This document shows, piece after piece, positions 1 to 8,534 of a DNA stretch of 64,000 bases. A program made the position numbers and the translations under genes. The DNA is from Terrisporobacter mayombei (lineage in GTDB: Bacteria > Bacillota > Clostridia > Peptostreptococcales > Peptostreptococcaceae), in assembly GCF_020748465.1 (NCBI RefSeq), contig NZ_JAHZMP010000010.1:1-64000 (forward strand), read 5' to 3'. The notes below the pieces were generated by a model, which did no database searches, was not told the DNA's origin, and was given only the letters and a program-made list of their open reading frames with translations. Every line of letters starts with the position of its first letter. Within the stretch, counting starts at the first letter, position 1.

Positions 1-121
1 CTAATCATTATCTGAATATCTGGCTTGGTTTGTTTGTTGTTTCAGTTTAATTCTTAAAGAATTAATTTATTGTTAACCTACTGTTTAATTTTCAAAGTTC
101 TTTGCTTGTTTCAGCTTCTTT
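1..121 (-). other. Leader of an rRNA operon, cut by the left edge
   Basis: Transcribed leader below two tandem sigma-A promoters. Read on the minus strand it includes a CTTTGAAAATTAAACAG block of the kind that precedes clostridial 16S genes. No 16S sequence itself is inside the window, so the rRNA gene is inferred to start just beyond position 1. Confidence 0.7.
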
Positions 122-150
122 ATTCTACCAAAGCTGTTTTTCTTTGTCAA
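122..150 (-). promoter_or_regulatory. rRNA promoter P2 (proximal)
   Basis: On the minus strand the -35 is TTGACA (145-150) and the -10 is TAGAAT (122-127), separated by exactly 17 bases. The match is near consensus and lies just upstream of an rRNA-type leader. Confidence 0.8.
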
Positions 151-206
151 CTACTTTTTTAAGAAGTTTTCGTTGACGTTTTGTCCCTATCTCAAGGACA
201 AGTATT

Positions 207-235
207 ACTTTACCACTTTAAATAAAATGCGTCAA
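207..235 (-). promoter_or_regulatory. rRNA promoter P1 (distal)
   Basis: On the minus strand the -35 is TTGACG (230-235) and the -10 is TAAAGT (207-212), spacing 17. An A/T-rich tract lies directly upstream and may act as an UP element. Tandem promoters are usual for Firmicute rRNA operons. Confidence 0.65.
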
Positions 236-364
236 TACTTTTTACAAAACTTTTTTTATACATTTTAATTTTGTAAATACATAATGTACCCTAACCACAG
301 TAATGCACTAATTATTTCACAATCTTATTATTTATATTTTTTTAATAATTATATAGCATTAAAC

Positions 365-405
365 ATTAAAAGTTATAAAACCAAATAGGTTTTATAACTT
401 TTAAT
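365..405 (-). terminator. Hairpin terminator after cwlD
   Basis: A perfect 18 bp inverted repeat (365-382 and 388-405) with a 5-base loop lies 30 bases after the cwlD stop. The stem is AT-rich and no clean U-run follows it, so termination efficiency is uncertain. It separates cwlD from the rRNA promoters. Confidence 0.6.
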
Positions 406-434
406 ATAAATATGTATTCTAATATCATTTAATT

Positions 435-1148
435 TTAGCTATTTTCACTAAAATATTTTTGAATTCCAACATAAATAGCCCATGCAATTTGATCTTGATA
501 CTCTTCATCATTTAATAACTTAGCTTCTTTATCATTAGAAAGGAATCCACACTCTATTAATGTAGAAGGTATCTCATTGTCTTTTATTAAATAAAGATCA
601 TTCCTTGGTTTTATTTGTCTATTATTTGTATTGTCTACTACTCTTTTTAGTTCACTTTGAATATAGGTTGCTAGTTCCTTGTCCTCTTCTTTACCTTCAG
701 GATAAAACGTTTGTGCACCATAATACTTTGATTGTTCAAATTTATTAAGATGTATAGATACAAACATATCTGCTGAAGATTCATCAATTATTTTTTTTCT
801 ATTTCTTAGGTTTTCATTATATTTTTGTCTAATAGTTTTTCCTGCTTCTTCAGTATATAAACTTGTATCATCATTTCTTGTCAATATTACTGTTGCACCA
901 CTAGCTTCTATTAATTCTTTAACTTTCTTAGCTATTTTTAGATTAATGTCCTTTTCTTTTATTGATCGGTCATCTGTCATTGCGCCTGGATCTATGCCAC
1001 CATGTCCTGCATCTACAATTATTGTTTTACTAGTTATTGGCATCAGTTTAATTACATCTTCCGATGCAGTTTTTATTTCTATTATTGATACTGTTATTAA
1101 TGCCAATGATATTATTCCAAAGATTATTTTTTTACTTAATTTGCTCAC
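435..1148 (-). CDS. cwlD: N-acetylmuramoyl-L-alanine amidase CwlD (spore cortex)
   Basis: Zinc-dependent amidase (Amidase_3 family) that removes the stem peptide from muramic acid; CwlD homologues do this in spore cortex peptidoglycan so that muramic-delta-lactam can form and germination enzymes can recognise the cortex. The 237-residue protein has an N-terminal hydrophobic anchor (about 8-25) and then the catalytic domain. Visible zinc ligands are H49 (DAGHGG), E65 and H133 (SIHLNK), and the catalytic glutamate is E199 (IECGF). The start is GTG, placed 8 bases behind a GGGGTGAT ribosome site. The gene sits between a two-component system and an rRNA operon and appears to be monocistronic. CwlD rather than a vegetative amidase is inferred from its compact length and lack of wall-binding repeats. 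Confidence 0.88.
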   Translation of the reverse strand: MSKLSKKIIFGIISLALITVSIIEIKTASEDVIKLMPITSKTIIVDAGHGGIDPGAMTDDRSIKEKDINLKIAKKVKELIEASGATVILTRNDDTSLYTEEAGKTIRQKYNENLRNRKKIIDESSADMFVSIHLNKFEQSKYYGAQTFYPEGKEEDKELATYIQSELKRVVDNTNNRQIKPRNDLYLIKDNEIPSTLIECGFLSNDKEAKLLNDEEYQDQIAWAIYVGIQKYFSENS

Positions 1149-1206
1149 ATTATCACCCCATATATTTATATTGGGGTTTGTCTTGATTTATTACTTTATT
1201 TCAATT

Positions 1207-1237
1207 AAAAAGGGACATACTATAAAAGTACATCCCT
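1207..1237 (-). terminator. Intrinsic terminator after the sensor kinase
   Basis: Minus-strand RNA can form an 11 bp stem, including two G-U pairs (1211-1221 with 1227-1237), followed by UUUU. It lies 18 bases past the kinase stop and separates it from cwlD. Confidence 0.75.
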
Positions 1238-1254
1238 ACATATTTAAATTTAAC

Positions 1255-3282
1255 TTATCTTATTATATCGAACTCAACTATAGACTTAAACAAATCTCCG
1301 TCTATATCTATGGAGAAAGTTCCTCCTTGTAAGTTGACTAGATCTCTAGCTATAGCAAGTCCTAATCCACTACCTTCTGTATTTCTAGAGTCATCAGCTC
1401 TTTTAAACCTTTCCATTATTTCTTCTGGGTCAAAATTCAATTCATAAGAAGATATATTCTTCATAGTTAATTTAACTTTGCTATCTTCTTCAATTATATC
1501 TATATATACCCTTGTGTTTGGTAAAGAATACTTAGATATATTGATTAATAAATTTTCAAGAACTCTATATAATCTTCGTCCATCTGCTCTTACATAAGCT
1601 TTATCTTCTGGTATACTTATTTTTAAATCTAAGTTAGCTTCTGATAATTTTTCTTCCATCTCTCCAATAGATTGTCTTAGTAATTGAATAAGATCTATTT
1701 TTTCCATATTTAATTCTATATTCCCACTACTAGCTTTACTAGCTTCAAACAAATCTTCTATTAGTATTTTTAGTCTTCTTGATTTTGAATCTAGTACATT
1801 TACGTAGTCTTTTAAATACTCTGGACTAATATTTTCTTCTTTTTTTATTAATTCCACATAATTTATTATGGAAGTTAGTGGAGTCTTTAAATCATGAGAT
1901 ACGTTTGTAATAAGTTCTGATTTCATTCTCTCACTTTTTAGTTGATTATCTATGGCTTTATCTAGCCCATCTCTTATGTTGTTTATATTATCCGCTAAAG
2001 TTGTAAAGTTGTCTTCACCTATTAACTTTAACTTATGATGAATATCTCCATTTTTTATCCTTTGAGTACCATCCATTATATAAGATAGATACCATAACTT
2101 TTTTAATACATAATAAGATAATCCACCTATTGTTAAAGCAGATGATATAATCGCAATAAAAGGATTATAGCTGTCTATTGCAATTATCATTAAAAATAAA
2201 TTAACTACTATACATACTATCGTTAGTCCTACTATCCTCTTTGATAGAGGCATACTTATTGTGAGCTTTGATGTATTCACTAATATTTTTTTAGAAAAGT
2301 TAAATACTCTATAAACAAAAGTTGTTTTGAAGAAGTCTAACTTGTTGTCATAGCTATTTATTTGCTTGTTAAATATATAAAGTACAGTACAAATAAATCC
2401 TATACCTAAAAAGCTAAATATAAAACTACTAAGCATATCATAATAATAATCAACACTTTGCATTAAAAATACTACTGCCCATATTAACCCTAATATATAT
2501 AATTCTAAAGGTACAAGTTTACTAAGTTTTAACCAGAAACTATCTTTATCAAATAGCTCAGCTTTGCTTCTTTTATATAAGAATGTAGATATTATTCCTA
2601 GTATTAATGAGCTACCTAAAGTTGCTAGTATTATTTGAACAGATACTATATCTCTATTAAAATCACTTTTAGCTTCACATATTTTGTCATGAATACCCGA
2701 AGCATGTTCAAAATTTTCAGGTATGGACATATATATATCGCCATTTCTTAATTGCATAACTGATCCTAACTCATTATTCACATTTGAATCTTTATATTCA
2801 TTGTTATTGAATGTTTTAGAATAGCTAACATTATGATCTTTAGATAATATTTTTACATCACATTCTACCTTATATTTATTTTGAAATTCTTTTGCTGTCT
2901 TACTATCTGTATTTGTGTAAATCTCATTTGTATCTTTGTTTATAATAAAATAATTAAGATTTGAAGTTCCTTTTAATTCTTTTCTAGAATACTTTCTCGT
3001 CTCTTCTATATTATTCTTATCTTCCTTAGAGGAGTCTTTATCTACACCTACCACACTACCGCTTGTAATGGATGTCAAATAACTCATTAAGTTATTATCA
3101 AAAGCCCTACTCTTATAAAATTCTTCTTCTATGCCAAACTGATTTTTATGCATATAACTTGTAAGTACACCTGCACCTCTACCAATCACACTAATTGTCG
3201 TTGGTATCATAGATAAAAATGCTGATATGCATACAAATATGATTATTAAGTTAATAAACTTAAACCCTTTGTTTCCTTTCAT
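1255..3282 (-). CDS. Membrane sensor histidine kinase, function unknown
   Basis: Sensor kinase of 675 residues. It has an N-terminal membrane segment (about 9-27), a long Lys/Asp/Asn-rich outer domain (about 28-210), several further membrane segments (about 214-236, 258-280, 285-307 and two near 345-395), a HAMP-like linker, and a HisKA domain with phospho-acceptor H463 in VSHDLKTPL. The HATPase domain shows its N box (LENLLINISKYS) and glycine box (GSGLGLAIA). A GGAG site sits 5 bases before ATG. The layout of an outer sensor plus a multi-helix membrane block resembles VanS/YcbM-like kinases, but the signal cannot be read from sequence. It is the last gene of an apparent operon with the response regulator and a tiny membrane protein. 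Confidence 0.85.
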   Translation of the reverse strand: MKGNKGFKFINLIIIFVCISAFLSMIPTTISVIGRGAGVLTSYMHKNQFGIEEEFYKSRAFDNNLMSYLTSITSGSVVGVDKDSSKEDKNNIEETRKYSRKELKGTSNLNYFIINKDTNEIYTNTDSKTAKEFQNKYKVECDVKILSKDHNVSYSKTFNNNEYKDSNVNNELGSVMQLRNGDIYMSIPENFEHASGIHDKICEAKSDFNRDIVSVQIILATLGSSLILGIISTFLYKRSKAELFDKDSFWLKLSKLVPLELYILGLIWAVVFLMQSVDYYYDMLSSFIFSFLGIGFICTVLYIFNKQINSYDNKLDFFKTTFVYRVFNFSKKILVNTSKLTISMPLSKRIVGLTIVCIVVNLFLMIIAIDSYNPFIAIISSALTIGGLSYYVLKKLWYLSYIMDGTQRIKNGDIHHKLKLIGEDNFTTLADNINNIRDGLDKAIDNQLKSERMKSELITNVSHDLKTPLTSIINYVELIKKEENISPEYLKDYVNVLDSKSRRLKILIEDLFEASKASSGNIELNMEKIDLIQLLRQSIGEMEEKLSEANLDLKISIPEDKAYVRADGRRLYRVLENLLINISKYSLPNTRVYIDIIEEDSKVKLTMKNISSYELNFDPEEIMERFKRADDSRNTEGSGLGLAIARDLVNLQGGTFSIDIDGDLFKSIVEFDIIR

Positions 3283-3300
3283 ATAATCTCCTTTTTTTGT

Positions 3301-3453
3301 TTAAAATCTTAATGCTTTATATAATATGTAGTTTAAAATAAATATAATTACTGTATCTATAAATATATTCATGCCACCATAATTAAAACATATTATAATT
3401 CCTATTATCTGAGTTATGGCAAACATTAGTAGTATAAATATAAAATTAAACAT
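3301..3453 (-). CDS. Tiny two-helix membrane protein between regulator and kinase
   Basis: Unrecognised 50-residue protein that is almost entirely two membrane helices (about 2-22 and 28-46) joined by a short NYGGMN turn. A longer TTG-started version reaching 3495 would overlap the regulator stop, but its ribosome site is 12 bases away. The ATG at 3453 has AGGGA about 10 bases upstream, so I prefer that start. Eighteen bases separate it from the kinase. Its position inside a two-component operon suggests a small accessory or regulatory subunit of the kinase; this is inference only. Confidence 0.6.
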   Translation of the reverse strand: MFNFIFILLMFAITQIIGIIICFNYGGMNIFIDTVIIFILNYILYKALRF

Positions 3454-3481
3454 TAAGCTTCTTTCCCTAAATACTTTCCCA

Positions 3482-4183
3482 TTATAGTTTTTCAATTTTG
3501 TATCCCACTCCCCATACTACTTTTAAATATCTTGGTTCTTTTGGATTTATCTCAATTTTTTCTCTTATTCTTCTAATATGAACTGCTACTGTATTTTCTA
3601 CATTAAAACTTTCTTCATTCCATACTTTCTCATATATTTCATCTATGGAAAACACTCTTCCTTTATTGGCAAGAAGTAAGTTTAATATTTTAAACTCTAT
3701 AGGGGTTACTTTTACTATTTGTCCATCTACTTTTACTTCTTTTGTACACGTATTTAACTCTAAGCTACCACTACTTAATACCTCTTTATTATTTGTGTTA
3801 TCATTATTATAAGTTCCTAATGCCACATATCTTCTTAAGTTAGATTTCACTCTAGCTATAAGTTCTAATAAGTTAAATGGCTTTGTTATATAGTCATCCG
3901 CTCCTATATTAAGTCCCATTATTTTATCTGTATCTTCACTCTTTGCTGAAACTAATATAATTGGTATATTTTTTTCTTCTCTTATTTTTATTGTTGCTTT
4001 TATTCCATCTAATTTCGGCATCATTATGTCCATAAGTATTAGGTGCACATCTTTGTTCACTAGTACATCTAAAGCTTCTATTCCGTTATACGCTTTATAT
4101 ACGTTATAACCTTCATTTCTTAAAAATATCTCTATTGATTCAACTATTTCTTTATCATCATCCACTACTAATATATTGTACAT
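3482..4183 (-). CDS. OmpR-family response regulator
   Basis: DNA-binding response regulator of 233 residues. The receiver domain (1-120) has the acidic pocket D8-D10, phospho-acceptor D52 (LILMDIMMPK) and the conserved lysine in YITKPFN. The usual switch threonine is serine (LVSAKS). The C-terminal winged helix (about 135-230) carries the HIRRIREKI recognition segment. An in-frame upstream ATG would add 11 residues, but AAAGGAG lies 9 bases before the ATG at 4183, which fixes this start. Partner kinase is downstream in the same operon. Targets are unknown; candidates are its own promoter and the small membrane gene just upstream. Confidence 0.9.
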   Translation of the reverse strand: MYNILVVDDDKEIVESIEIFLRNEGYNVYKAYNGIEALDVLVNKDVHLILMDIMMPKLDGIKATIKIREEKNIPIILVSAKSEDTDKIMGLNIGADDYITKPFNLLELIARVKSNLRRYVALGTYNNDNTNNKEVLSSGSLELNTCTKEVKVDGQIVKVTPIEFKILNLLLANKGRVFSIDEIYEKVWNEESFNVENTVAVHIRRIREKIEINPKEPRYLKVVWGVGYKIEKL

Positions 4184-4249
4184 TTGCCTCATCTCCTTTA
4201 TACAATTCATTATCACTTGTATTATACACTAGAATCACATCCTTTTATA

Positions 4250-4309
4250 ACTTTCAGACTTTTTAATATATTTTTAGATTCATATGTATAAATTATAAGA
4301 CCTGAAAGT
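4250..4309. repeat. Spaced inverted repeat upstream of the response regulator
   Basis: ACTTTCAG (4250-4257) and its reverse complement CTGAAAGT (4302-4309) flank the AT-rich region in front of the regulator gene. The 44-base gap could give a looped operator or a weak terminator for the preceding gene. A TATAAT hexamer follows nearer the gene, but no good -35 accompanies it. Confidence 0.3.
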
Positions 4310-4325
4310 GTGCATAATGAATTTA

Positions 4326-4538
4326 CTAAAAGGTCATCAATTTCCGCATATCTTCCACCTTTAACAATGCTATTGTATATATGCTTAACAATATTGCAGA
4401 AATAATTTGTCTTACTTTAAATTCTTTTCTTTTATTAGTTAGATACAGCACTCCTAAAATTATTAAATATATCATTGCTCCTATAATTATACTTCTATTT
4501 ACTGTACATAATCCTACCCATATGTATTGAATAAGCAT
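4326..4538 (-). CDS. Small two-helix membrane protein
   Basis: Unrecognised 70-residue protein with two membrane helices (about 15-32 and 44-61) separated by a basic loop (NKRKEFKVRQ). A GTG start at 4550 is possible but abuts the GGGGG ribosome site; the ATG at 4538 is 11 bases from it and more likely. It precedes the response regulator on the same strand by about 140 bases. Three copies of an AATTCTT-type element lie upstream, so it may be a target of the adjacent two-component system. A distant resemblance to VanZ-like proteins is possible but not shown. Confidence 0.5.
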   Translation of the reverse strand: MLIQYIWVGLCTVNRSIIIGAMIYLIILGVLYLTNKRKEFKVRQIISAILLSIYTIALLKVEDMRKLMTF

Positions 4539-4567
4539 ATTAATCTTCACCCCCTATATTCCTTTAT

Positions 4568-4648
4568 ACAATTCTTTTTTTACTATACTAATATAATAGA
4601 ATACAATTCTTACATAATAGTCACTCTATTTCTTAAGGAATTCTTACA
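4568..4648. repeat. Three phased AATTCTT elements
   Basis: ACAATTCTT occurs at 4568 and 4603, and a related GGAATTCTT at 4637, spaced 35 and 34 bases apart. The last copy runs into the ribH terminator U-run. The regular spacing is compatible with binding sites on one DNA face over about three helical turns, but in AT-rich DNA it may be chance. Confidence 0.3.
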
Positions 4649-4678
4649 AAAAAACTCACAGCAAAATGCCATGAGTTT
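4648..4678 (-). terminator. Intrinsic terminator of the riboflavin operon
   Basis: A 12 bp stem (4652-4663 with 4667-4678, two G-U pairs in the minus-strand RNA), 3-base loop and following U-run lie 18 bases after the ribH stop. Confidence 0.8.
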
Positions 4679-4696
4679 ATAATTTATTAATATTTA

Positions 4697-5164
4697 CTAA
4701 GCTTCTATTTGTCTTATTAAATTTACCATTTCTATGGCACCTACAGCACAATCAAATCCTTTATTTCCTGCTTTGGTTCCTGCACGCTCTATTGCTTGTT
4801 CTATATTTTCTGTAGTTATAACTCCAAACATTACTGGTATATCGCTACTTAATGATACATGAGCAATTCCTTTTGACATTTCGCTGCATACATAGTCATA
4901 GTGAGTTGTGTTTCCACGAATTACTGCTCCTAAGCATATTATCGCATCATATTTATTAATTTTTGCCATTTTTGATGCTATTAGAGGTATTTCAAATGCT
5001 CCTGGTACCCATGCAACTTCTATATTATCTTCATCTACATCATGACGCTTTAAAGCATCTACTGCTCCACCTAATAATTTAGACGTTATAAATTCATTGA
5101 AACGAGCTGCTACTATCCCTATTTTTATATCCTTTGATACTAATTTTCCTTCATATAATTTCAT
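4697..5164 (-). CDS. ribH: Lumazine synthase (RibH)
   Basis: 6,7-dimethyl-8-ribityllumazine synthase condenses the pyrimidine made by RibD and RibBA with dihydroxybutanone phosphate, the step before riboflavin synthase. The 155-residue length is normal for the family, whose members form 60-subunit capsids or pentamers. Visible family signatures include ARFNEFIT near the N terminus, the WVPGAFEIP segment that lines the active site, and the [14 protein letters not shown] loop with the catalytic histidine. It is the last gene of ribD-ribE-ribBA-ribH, 21 bases after ribBA, and is controlled through the FMN riboswitch at the operon head. Confidence 0.96.
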   Translation of the reverse strand: MKLYEGKLVSKDIKIGIVAARFNEFITSKLLGGAVDALKRHDVDEDNIEVAWVPGAFEIPLIASKMAKINKYDAIICLGAVIRGNTTHYDYVCSEMSKGIAHVSLSSDIPVMFGVITTENIEQAIERAGTKAGNKGFDCAVGAIEMVNLIRQIEA

Positions 5165-5185
5165 ATTTCCTACCTCCTTTTATAA

Positions 5186-6385
5186 TTAATAATTTAAAAT
5201 ATGCCCCATTTTTTCTTGCTTTGTTTTTAAATAAAATATATCATTCATAGTTGGATTCATTTGTATTGGCACTCTTTCTACAATTTCCATGCCAAACCCT
5301 GATAGGCCATATATTTTTTCAGGATTATTTGTAAGTAGTCTTAATGTTTTTGATCCTAAGTCTCTTAGTATCTGAGCTCCTATGAAGTATTCTCTCATAT
5401 CCCCTTCAAATCCAAGAGCTAAATTAGCTTCTAAAGTATCCATACCTTGATCTTGTAATTCATAAGCACGGAGTTTATTTATAAGGCCTATGCCACGTCC
5501 CTCTTGTCTCATATAAAGAAGTATTCCTCTTCCTTCTTCTTCTATTTGTCTCATGGCAGCAGCAAATTGCTCCCCACAGTCACATCTTTGTGAACCAAAG
5601 GCATCTCCTGTTAAGCACTCTGAATGTACACGACACAATATATCTTTCCCATCACCTACATCACCTTTTACTAAGGCAACGTGATGTTCTCCATTTAATT
5701 TATTTATATATCCATATGCTCTAAAATCTCCATAAGCTGTTGGCATTTTTGTATTAGCTACACACTCTACAAGATTGTCATGCTTTTTTCTATAATCTTG
5801 CAAATCTTTTATTGTTATAAATTTTAGATTCCATTTTTTAGATAACTCTATTAATTCTGATGTGCGCATCATAGTTCCATCATCTTTCATGATTTCGCAA
5901 CATAATCCACATTCTTTAAGTCCTGCTAATTTCATTAAATCAACAGTAGCTTCCGTATGTCCATTACGCTCTAGTACTCCATTTTTCTTTGCCAAAAGTG
6001 GAAACATATGACCTGGCCTACGAAAATCTTCTGGTTTAGAATTCTCATCCACACATTTCATAGCTGTTATACTTCTTTCAACTGCAGATATTCCTGTAGT
6101 TGTATTCACATGATCTATTGATACTGTAAAAGCAGTACTATGATTGTCTGTATTATTGGATACCATTTGAGTAAGTTGTAATTTATCACAAATTTCTTTA
6201 CTCATAGGCATACATATAAGGCCTTTGGCATGAGTAGCCATAAAATTCACATTTTCTGTTGTTGCAAATTCAGCTGCACATATTAAGTCGCCTTCATTTT
6301 CTCTGTCTTCGTCATCAGTAACAATTATAATTTTTCCTTCTCGAAGATCTTGTAAACCTTCTTCTATTGTATTAAACTTAAACAT
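5186..6385 (-). CDS. ribBA: Bifunctional DHBP synthase / GTP cyclohydrolase II (RibBA)
   Basis: A two-domain enzyme of 399 residues supplying both precursors of riboflavin. The N-terminal half (about 1-200) makes 3,4-dihydroxy-2-butanone 4-phosphate from ribulose 5-phosphate and shows the acidic [10 protein letters not shown] metal loop. The C-terminal half is GTP cyclohydrolase II with the zinc site in [17 protein letters not shown] and the [10 protein letters not shown] loop. The fused arrangement is the usual one in Firmicutes. It follows ribE by 11 bases. Confidence 0.96.
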   Translation of the reverse strand: MFKFNTIEEGLQDLREGKIIIVTDDEDRENEGDLICAAEFATTENVNFMATHAKGLICMPMSKEICDKLQLTQMVSNNTDNHSTAFTVSIDHVNTTTGISAVERSITAMKCVDENSKPEDFRRPGHMFPLLAKKNGVLERNGHTEATVDLMKLAGLKECGLCCEIMKDDGTMMRTSELIELSKKWNLKFITIKDLQDYRKKHDNLVECVANTKMPTAYGDFRAYGYINKLNGEHHVALVKGDVGDGKDILCRVHSECLTGDAFGSQRCDCGEQFAAAMRQIEEEGRGILLYMRQEGRGIGLINKLRAYELQDQGMDTLEANLALGFEGDMREYFIGAQILRDLGSKTLRLLTNNPEKIYGLSGFGMEIVERVPIQMNPTMNDIFYLKTKQEKMGHILNY

Positions 6386-6396
6386 TTTTCTCCCTC

Positions 6397-7044
6397 CTAA
6401 AAACCATTCTTTATTAATAAATCCATTGTTATATTACTTTCACCTTTTTTGCTTTTTTCAAAAGTTATTAACTTTTCCACATACTTACCTATAACATCAT
6501 TCTCGATATTCACAATATCCCCAACTAACCTGTGGGAAAGTATAGTTTCCTGTGCTGTATGTGGGATAATAGATACACTAAATTTTTTTTCATTTACTTT
6601 TGCAACAGTTAAACTTATTCCATCTATGGCAATAGAACCTTTTTCTACTATATACTTTATTAAGTTCTCTTCAACTGTCATTGTGTACCAAATTGCATTG
6701 TCGTCTTTTTCAATTTTTACTATTTTACCTGTGCCATCAATATGACCCGACACAATATGTCCTCCAAGCCTACCATTTACAGACATGGCCCTTTCTAAAT
6801 TTACATAACTTCCATTTTTCAGGTTTTTCAATGAAGACCTGTTTAAAGTTTCATTCATTACATCGGCTGTAAAAGTTTCATTGCTAAATGTAGTTACAGT
6901 AAGGCATACACCGTTGACAGAAATACTATCCCCTATATGAATATCTTCAAATATTTTTTCCCCTTGTATAGTAAGAATAGAAGATTTATTATTTCTTTTT
7001 ACATTCTCTATTATTCCTATTTCCTCTATTATTCCTGTAAACAT
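6397..7044 (-). CDS. ribE: Riboflavin synthase alpha chain (RibE)
   Basis: Catalyses the dismutation of two lumazine molecules into riboflavin plus the pyrimidine. The 215-residue protein starts with the family signature [10 protein letters not shown] and consists of two similar lumazine-binding barrels (about 1-97 and 98-195); each contains a SVNGVCLTV- or [13 protein letters not shown] motif and a [16 protein letters not shown] segment in the first half. The start codon overlaps the end of ribD by 16 bases, which suggests translational coupling. Confidence 0.95.
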   Translation of the reverse strand: MFTGIIEEIGIIENVKRNNKSSILTIQGEKIFEDIHIGDSISVNGVCLTVTTFSNETFTADVMNETLNRSSLKNLKNGSYVNLERAMSVNGRLGGHIVSGHIDGTGKIVKIEKDDNAIWYTMTVEENLIKYIVEKGSIAIDGISLTVAKVNEKKFSVSIIPHTAQETILSHRLVGDIVNIENDVIGKYVEKLITFEKSKKGESNITMDLLIKNGF

Positions 7045-8132
7045 TGATATACCACCTCACTTTCTATTAATACATCTTCATCTATTTTTATTACTTTTGT
7101 ATTTTTTAAATAAAATGAATTCTGAGGATTATCCACACCTATTCCTGCTACTGGAGACTTAGCATTTATACCTCCAAATATTTTCGGTGCAATATAGGCT
7201 TGAACTTTATTAACTATCCCATGATTTAAAGCTGACCAATTTAAAGTTCCTCCACCTTCCAAAAGAATACTATTGATTTCTTTTTGTCCTAATATAAACA
7301 TTAATTCTTTCAAATCAATATGCTCATTTTTTTTAGGTACAACTATAATCCTACAACCTTTATCTGTGTATGCTTTTTGTTTATCCTTATCACCTTCGCT
7401 TGTTGCTATTATTGTGGGTATCTCATGAGCTGTACTTACTACCTTACTGTCAATAGGCGTCCTTAGATTAGTGTCACATATTATTCTTGTAGGGTTTTTA
7501 CTATTATCTAATCTACAGTTAAGTATAGGATCATCTATCAATACAGTTCCTACTCCAACCATTATTCCACTATATTTATGTCTATCTTCATGTACTTTTT
7601 TTCTCGAAACTTCTCCTGTTATCCATTTAGACTGATTAGTATAAGTTGCAATTTTACCATCCATTGTCATTGCATACTTCATTACAACATAAGGTGTTTT
7701 TGTTTTTATGTAATGAAAAAAGACTTCATTTAGATCATCACATTCTGTTTTTAAAAGTCCTTCTACAACTTCCACTCCATTATTTCGAAGTTCTTCTATT
7801 CCTTTTCCTCCTACTAATGGATTTGAATCTGATGACCCTATAACAACTTTGCTTATACCAGCTTCTATAATCGCTTGTGTACATGGTGGTGTTTTCCCAT
7901 AATGACAACAAGGTTCTAATGTTACATATATAGTGGCTCCTTTGGGTGATTTTTTACAATTTTTAATTGCATTTCGTTCCCCATGAAACATGCCATAAGC
8001 TTGGTGATATCCTTGACCTATTATTTCATTATCTTTTACAATAACAGCACCAACCATAGGGTTCGGATTTACAAACCCACAGCCTTTTTTAGCAAGTTCC
8101 AAGGCTATTTGCATATATTTTTTATCAATCAT
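7029..8132 (-). CDS. ribD: Riboflavin biosynthesis deaminase/reductase (RibD)
   Basis: Bifunctional enzyme of 367 residues. The N-terminal deaminase (about 1-145) has the zinc motifs HGERNAI and EPCCHYGKTPPC; the C-terminal reductase (about 146-365) reduces the deaminated ribosyl-pyrimidine with NADPH and contains VGVGTVLIDDP and the LLEGGGTLN nucleotide-binding loop. It is the first gene of the rib operon, with GGAGGTG before ATG. The FMN riboswitch and two terminator hairpins lie directly upstream. Confidence 0.96.
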   Translation of the reverse strand: MIDKKYMQIALELAKKGCGFVNPNPMVGAVIVKDNEIIGQGYHQAYGMFHGERNAIKNCKKSPKGATIYVTLEPCCHYGKTPPCTQAIIEAGISKVVIGSSDSNPLVGGKGIEELRNNGVEVVEGLLKTECDDLNEVFFHYIKTKTPYVVMKYAMTMDGKIATYTNQSKWITGEVSRKKVHEDRHKYSGIMVGVGTVLIDDPILNCRLDNSKNPTRIICDTNLRTPIDSKVVSTAHEIPTIIATSEGDKDKQKAYTDKGCRIIVVPKKNEHIDLKELMFILGQKEINSILLEGGGTLNWSALNHGIVNKVQAYIAPKIFGGINAKSPVAGIGVDNPQNSFYLKNTKVIKIDEDVLIESEVVYQCLQE

Positions 8133-8163
8133 AGTTCACCTCCAATAAAATTCCTACAAATAC

Positions 8164-8191
8164 AAAAAGCCTCGAACAATATATTCAAGGC
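8164..8191 (-). terminator. Second (proximal) terminator hairpin before ribD
   Basis: An 8 bp stem (8169-8176 with 8184-8191), 7-base loop and U5 run lie between the riboswitch terminator and the ribD ribosome site, leaving about 30 bases to the start codon. It adds a second possible stop point for leader transcripts. Confidence 0.6.
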
Positions 8192-8240
8192 AGAAATTCT
8201 ATAAATCGATTAATCTAATAATATATTTTTATTCTAAATT

Positions 8241-8273
8241 AAAAAACTCTGAAATGATAAATTCATTCCAGAG
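8241..8273 (-). terminator. FMN riboswitch expression-platform terminator
   Basis: An 11 bp stem (8247-8257 with 8263-8273, one G-U pair), 5-base loop and U6 run follow the riboswitch aptamer by about 45 bases. This is the expected transcription-termination platform: FMN binding should favour it and turn off ribD-ribE-ribBA-ribH. Confidence 0.8.
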
Positions 8274-8317
8274 CATATAATTCAAATTAATAAAAATTAA
8301 ATTAGATTAATTATCCT

Positions 8318-8426
8318 ATCTTCTTTCATCCAGACTTTACTGTCGGCTTCGGAATCACACCGAATCATGCCATAATGGCTCGTGGGCTATAACCACCGGT
8401 AGGGAATTTCACCCTGCCCTGAAGAT
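8318..8426 (-). promoter_or_regulatory. FMN riboswitch (RFN element)
   Basis: Minus-strand RNA carries the conserved RFN blocks in order: AGGGCAGGGTGAAATTCCC, the ACCGGTGGTTATAGCC region, the CCACGAGCC segment, GATTCGGTGTGATTCCG and GTCTGGATGAAAGAAGA. The P1 helix is ATCTTC (8421-8426) with GAAGAT (8318-8323). It lies upstream of ribD and is followed by terminators, so repression by FMN through premature termination is expected. Confidence 0.95.
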
Positions 8427-8534
8427 TTTATTCAATTAAGATAATCATAATTTAATATACTTAACTTGTCAATTATATTTTTATTTTACTTAGAAACAAT
8501 ACATTTAGAAAGAATACATTTTCATGTTTGATTT

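Noticed and set aside
946..1332. A 128-codon plus-strand open frame across the cwlD-kinase junction
   Set aside because: It runs antisense to the start of cwlD, through a terminator and into the kinase end, with no ribosome site. Its hydrophobic translation reflects the antisense of basic coding sequence.
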